7,572 nucleotides of DNA, taken from positions 1 to 7,572 of the forward strand of contig JAOZLK010000202.1 of assembly GCA_029934875.1 (NCBI GenBank), written 5' to 3'. The position numbers were made by a program, and so were the translations under genes. This stretch comes from Bacteroidales bacterium (GTDB taxonomy: Bacteria; Bacteroidota; Bacteroidia; Bacteroidales; GCA-2748055). Below the pieces are notes generated by a model, which saw nothing but the letters and a program-made list of their open reading frames with translations, was not told where the DNA came from and did not search any database. Positions 6,426 to 7,572 of this stretch are shown here, piece after piece (positions within the stretch are counted from its first letter, which is position 1; each line of letters begins with the position of its first letter).

Positions 6426-7430
6426 ATGTTAGATACCACCGACTTTAATATTTTATTTGAGAAATTCAGGAACCAGAAGATACTTGTCATTGGAGACGTA
6501 ATGATTGACACCTATCTGTGGGGAAATGTAGCCAGGGTTTCGCCGGAGGCGCCTGTACCCATTGTTTCCGGAGTCATTGAAGAAAATCGCCTTGGAGGTG
6601 CTGCCAATGTCGCATTGAATATCCGGGCCATGGGAGCTGTTCCGATTTTATGTTCAGTAATTGGTGAAGATCACAGGGGTCAACTATTCCTGGAGCTCCT
6701 GGAGGAGCAAAACCTGTCTGACCTTGGGCTTGTGATGGACGAAGAGCGGGTAACCACGCAGAAAACAAGGGTTATCAGTGGTAACCAGCATTTACTTCGG
6801 GTTGACGAAGAGATGGATATCTTCATTTCAGAAGAGGTGCAGAATACTTTCCTTGGCCTGATCACCGATCTTCTTGAAAGTGGTGGAATTGATGCCATGG
6901 TTATGCAGGATTATGATAAGGGGGTACTTGCTCCCGATCTGATTGCTCAGCTTATCGACAGGGCAGAAAAAGTTTCGGTTCCGGTGCTTGTTGATCCTAA
7001 ATTCCGAAGCTTCCAGCTATACAAAAAGGTGGACCTTTTCAAGCCCAATTATAAAGAGCTGAAGCAGGGGTTGAACCTGGATTTAAAGAAAAACGATACG
7101 AAGAAGCTCTCAGAAGCTGTCCTCAAATTTCAGAAAGAGCAGGAGATTGATACCTTCCTTGTAACCCTGAGTGAGCAGGGGATACTTACTTCGAAGGATG
7201 GCTCTTACGTTCACCTTCCGGCAGTGGAGAGGGATATCGCTGATGTATCCGGGGCAGGAGATACAGTAATCAGCCTTGCAGCTCTTTGTTTAATAGCCGG
7301 ACTTGAAGCTCCTGAGATAGCAGCCATTTCCAACCTGGCAGGTGGACAGGTCTGCGAAAAAGCCGGAGTTGTTCCGGTGGATGCGGAAAAGTTATTGGCC
7401 GAATGCAATCACCACTTTAAAAGTTCGTAA
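6426..7430 (+). CDS. rfaE1: PfkB-family sugar kinase, probable D-glycero-beta-D-manno-heptose-7-phosphate kinase
   Basis: The family phosphorylates D-glycero-beta-D-manno-heptose 7-phosphate at C1 in the ADP-heptose pathway that feeds the lipopolysaccharide core. The 334-residue protein shows the whole ribokinase/PfkB fold: I-L-V-I-G-D-V-M-I-D-T-Y-L-W-G near the N-terminus, R-V-S-P-E-A-P-V-P (about 38-46), R55-L-G-G-A-A-N-V, Q-D-Y-D-K-G-V-L, F205-K-P-N-Y-K-E, and the C-terminal signature D273-V-S-G-A-G-D-T with the presumed catalytic base D279. The V-S-P-E-A-P-V-P and L-G-G-A-A-N-V-A segments are typical of the HldE/RfaE N-terminal domain, which separates it from ribokinases or fructokinases. 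There is no C-terminal nucleotidyltransferase domain as in bifunctional HldE; the protein ends about 50 residues after the PfkB signature, so adenylylation would need a separate RfaE2. The gene appears to be transcribed from its own promoter. Confidence 0.85.
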   Translation: MLDTTDFNILFEKFRNQKILVIGDVMIDTYLWGNVARVSPEAPVPIVSGVIEENRLGGAANVALNIRAMGAVPILCSVIGEDHRGQLFLELLEEQNLSDLGLVMDEERVTTQKTRVISGNQHLLRVDEEMDIFISEEVQNTFLGLITDLLESGGIDAMVMQDYDKGVLAPDLIAQLIDRAEKVSVPVLVDPKFRSFQLYKKVDLFKPNYKELKQGLNLDLKKNDTKKLSEAVLKFQKEQEIDTFLVTLSEQGILTSKDGSYVHLPAVERDIADVSGAGDTVISLAALCLIAGLEAPEIAAISNLAGGQVCEKAGVVPVDAEKLLAECNHHFKSS

Positions 7431-7437
7431 AGTTTTG

Positions 7438-7445
7438 TAATTTTG
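7438..7445 (+). promoter_or_regulatory. Candidate -7 promoter box for tRNA-Pro
   Basis: TAATTTTG fits TAnnTTTG and ends ten bases before the tRNA 5' end, a distance consistent with a short 5' leader removed by RNase P. A TTTA at 7416-7419, 18 bases upstream and inside the kinase gene end, is a one-mismatch candidate for the -33 TTTG. The region is AT-rich, so a chance match is possible. Confidence 0.5.
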
Positions 7446-7455
7446 TCACCCTTAT

Positions 7456-7529
7456 CGGGGTATGGCGCAGCCCGGTAGCGCGCGTCGTTCGGGACGACGA
7501 GGTCGTGGGTTCAAATCCCGCTACCCCGA
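7456..7529 (+). tRNA. tRNA-Pro (anticodon CGG)
   Basis: A complete cloverleaf folds by eye. The acceptor CGGGGTA (7456-7462) pairs with TACCCCG (7522-7528), followed by discriminator A7529. The D stem is GCGC/GCGC (7465-7468, 7478-7481). The anticodon stem is CGTCG/CGACG (7483-7487, 7495-7499) with loop TTCGGGA, giving anticodon CGG at 7490-7492, which reads proline codon CCG. The T arm is GTGGG-TTCAAAT-CCCGC (7505-7521) with one G-U pair. G37 after the anticodon and the C1-G72 end with A73 agree with bacterial proline tRNAs, and the sequence strongly resembles E. coli tRNA-Pro(CGG). The CCA end is not encoded (CAA follows the discriminator), so it must be added by nucleotidyltransferase. Confidence 0.98.
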
Positions 7530-7535
7530 CAAAAC

Positions 7536-7572
7536 AGGACTTCCTTCAACTTTCGGAGGAGGTCCTTTTCTT
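7536..7572 (+). terminator. Intrinsic terminator after tRNA-Pro
   Basis: AGGACTTCCT (7536-7545) pairs with AGGAGGTCCT (7557-7566) in a 10-base-pair stem with a single G-U pair, closed by an 11-base loop whose first bases could add two more pairs. A T-rich tract TTTCTT follows directly to the window edge. AAAAC precedes the stem, so it may also work in the opposite direction. It is the only convincing intrinsic terminator in the window. Confidence 0.82.

Noticed and set aside
7456..7572. tRNA-Pro 3' end as an integration (att) site for a mobile element
   Set aside because: tRNA ends are common attachment sites, but only 43 bases follow here, no integrase or repeated tRNA end is visible, and an ordinary terminator follows.
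1..7572. CRISPR array, insertion sequence, prophage, toxin-antitoxin or defence island
   Set aside because: No spaced direct repeats, transposase, integrase, phage or defence domains were seen on either strand; the complete protein-coding genes belong to ordinary chromosomal families.

Overview
The window looks like a chromosomal segment from a Bacteroidota (Bacteroidetes) bacterium, probably a free-living or environmental Bacteroidales/Marinilabiliales-type lineage; the order is inference. Supporting evidence is a PorQ-type type IX secretion protein (a system largely confined to this phylum), TAnnTTTG promoter -7 boxes in front of cmk, the heptose kinase gene and the tRNA, A-rich leaders in place of strong Shine-Dalgarno sites at several starts, a long (826 aa) PriA, and a tRNA without an encoded CCA end. 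All genes lie on the + strand and the window is densely coded: no gap between genes exceeds about 60 bases.

Layout. Bases 2-142 are the C-terminal end of a membrane protein, probably a DMT/EamA-type transporter. Four bases later comes a GT-B glycosyltransferase (147-1217), whose stop codon overlaps the ribosome-binding region of porQ (1228-2274). After a 57-base gap with a candidate promoter, cmk (2332-3039), ispH (3032-3907) and priA (3907-6387) form a tightly overlapping trio (8-base and 1-base overlaps), so probable translational coupling. A second gap carries an identical -7 box and leads to a PfkB-family heptose-7-phosphate kinase (6426-7430). Then follow a short gap with a third -7 box, tRNA-Pro(CGG) at 7456-7529 and a strong hairpin terminator at the window end.

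How the genes fit together. Cmk (CMP/dCMP phosphorylation), IspH (last step of the MEP isoprenoid pathway) and PriA (replication restart) are housekeeping functions. The glycosyltransferase, PorQ and heptose kinase are linked to the cell envelope: glycan building, attachment of secreted proteins to the outer surface, and ADP-heptose supply for the lipopolysaccharide core. No mobile element, CRISPR array, phage gene or defence system is visible, and every complete gene belongs to a recognisable family. I found no convincing undescribed system. The points most worth checking are the matched promoter geometry of cmk and the kinase gene, the glycosyltransferase-porQ coupling, and an additional cysteine beside an IspH cluster ligand.
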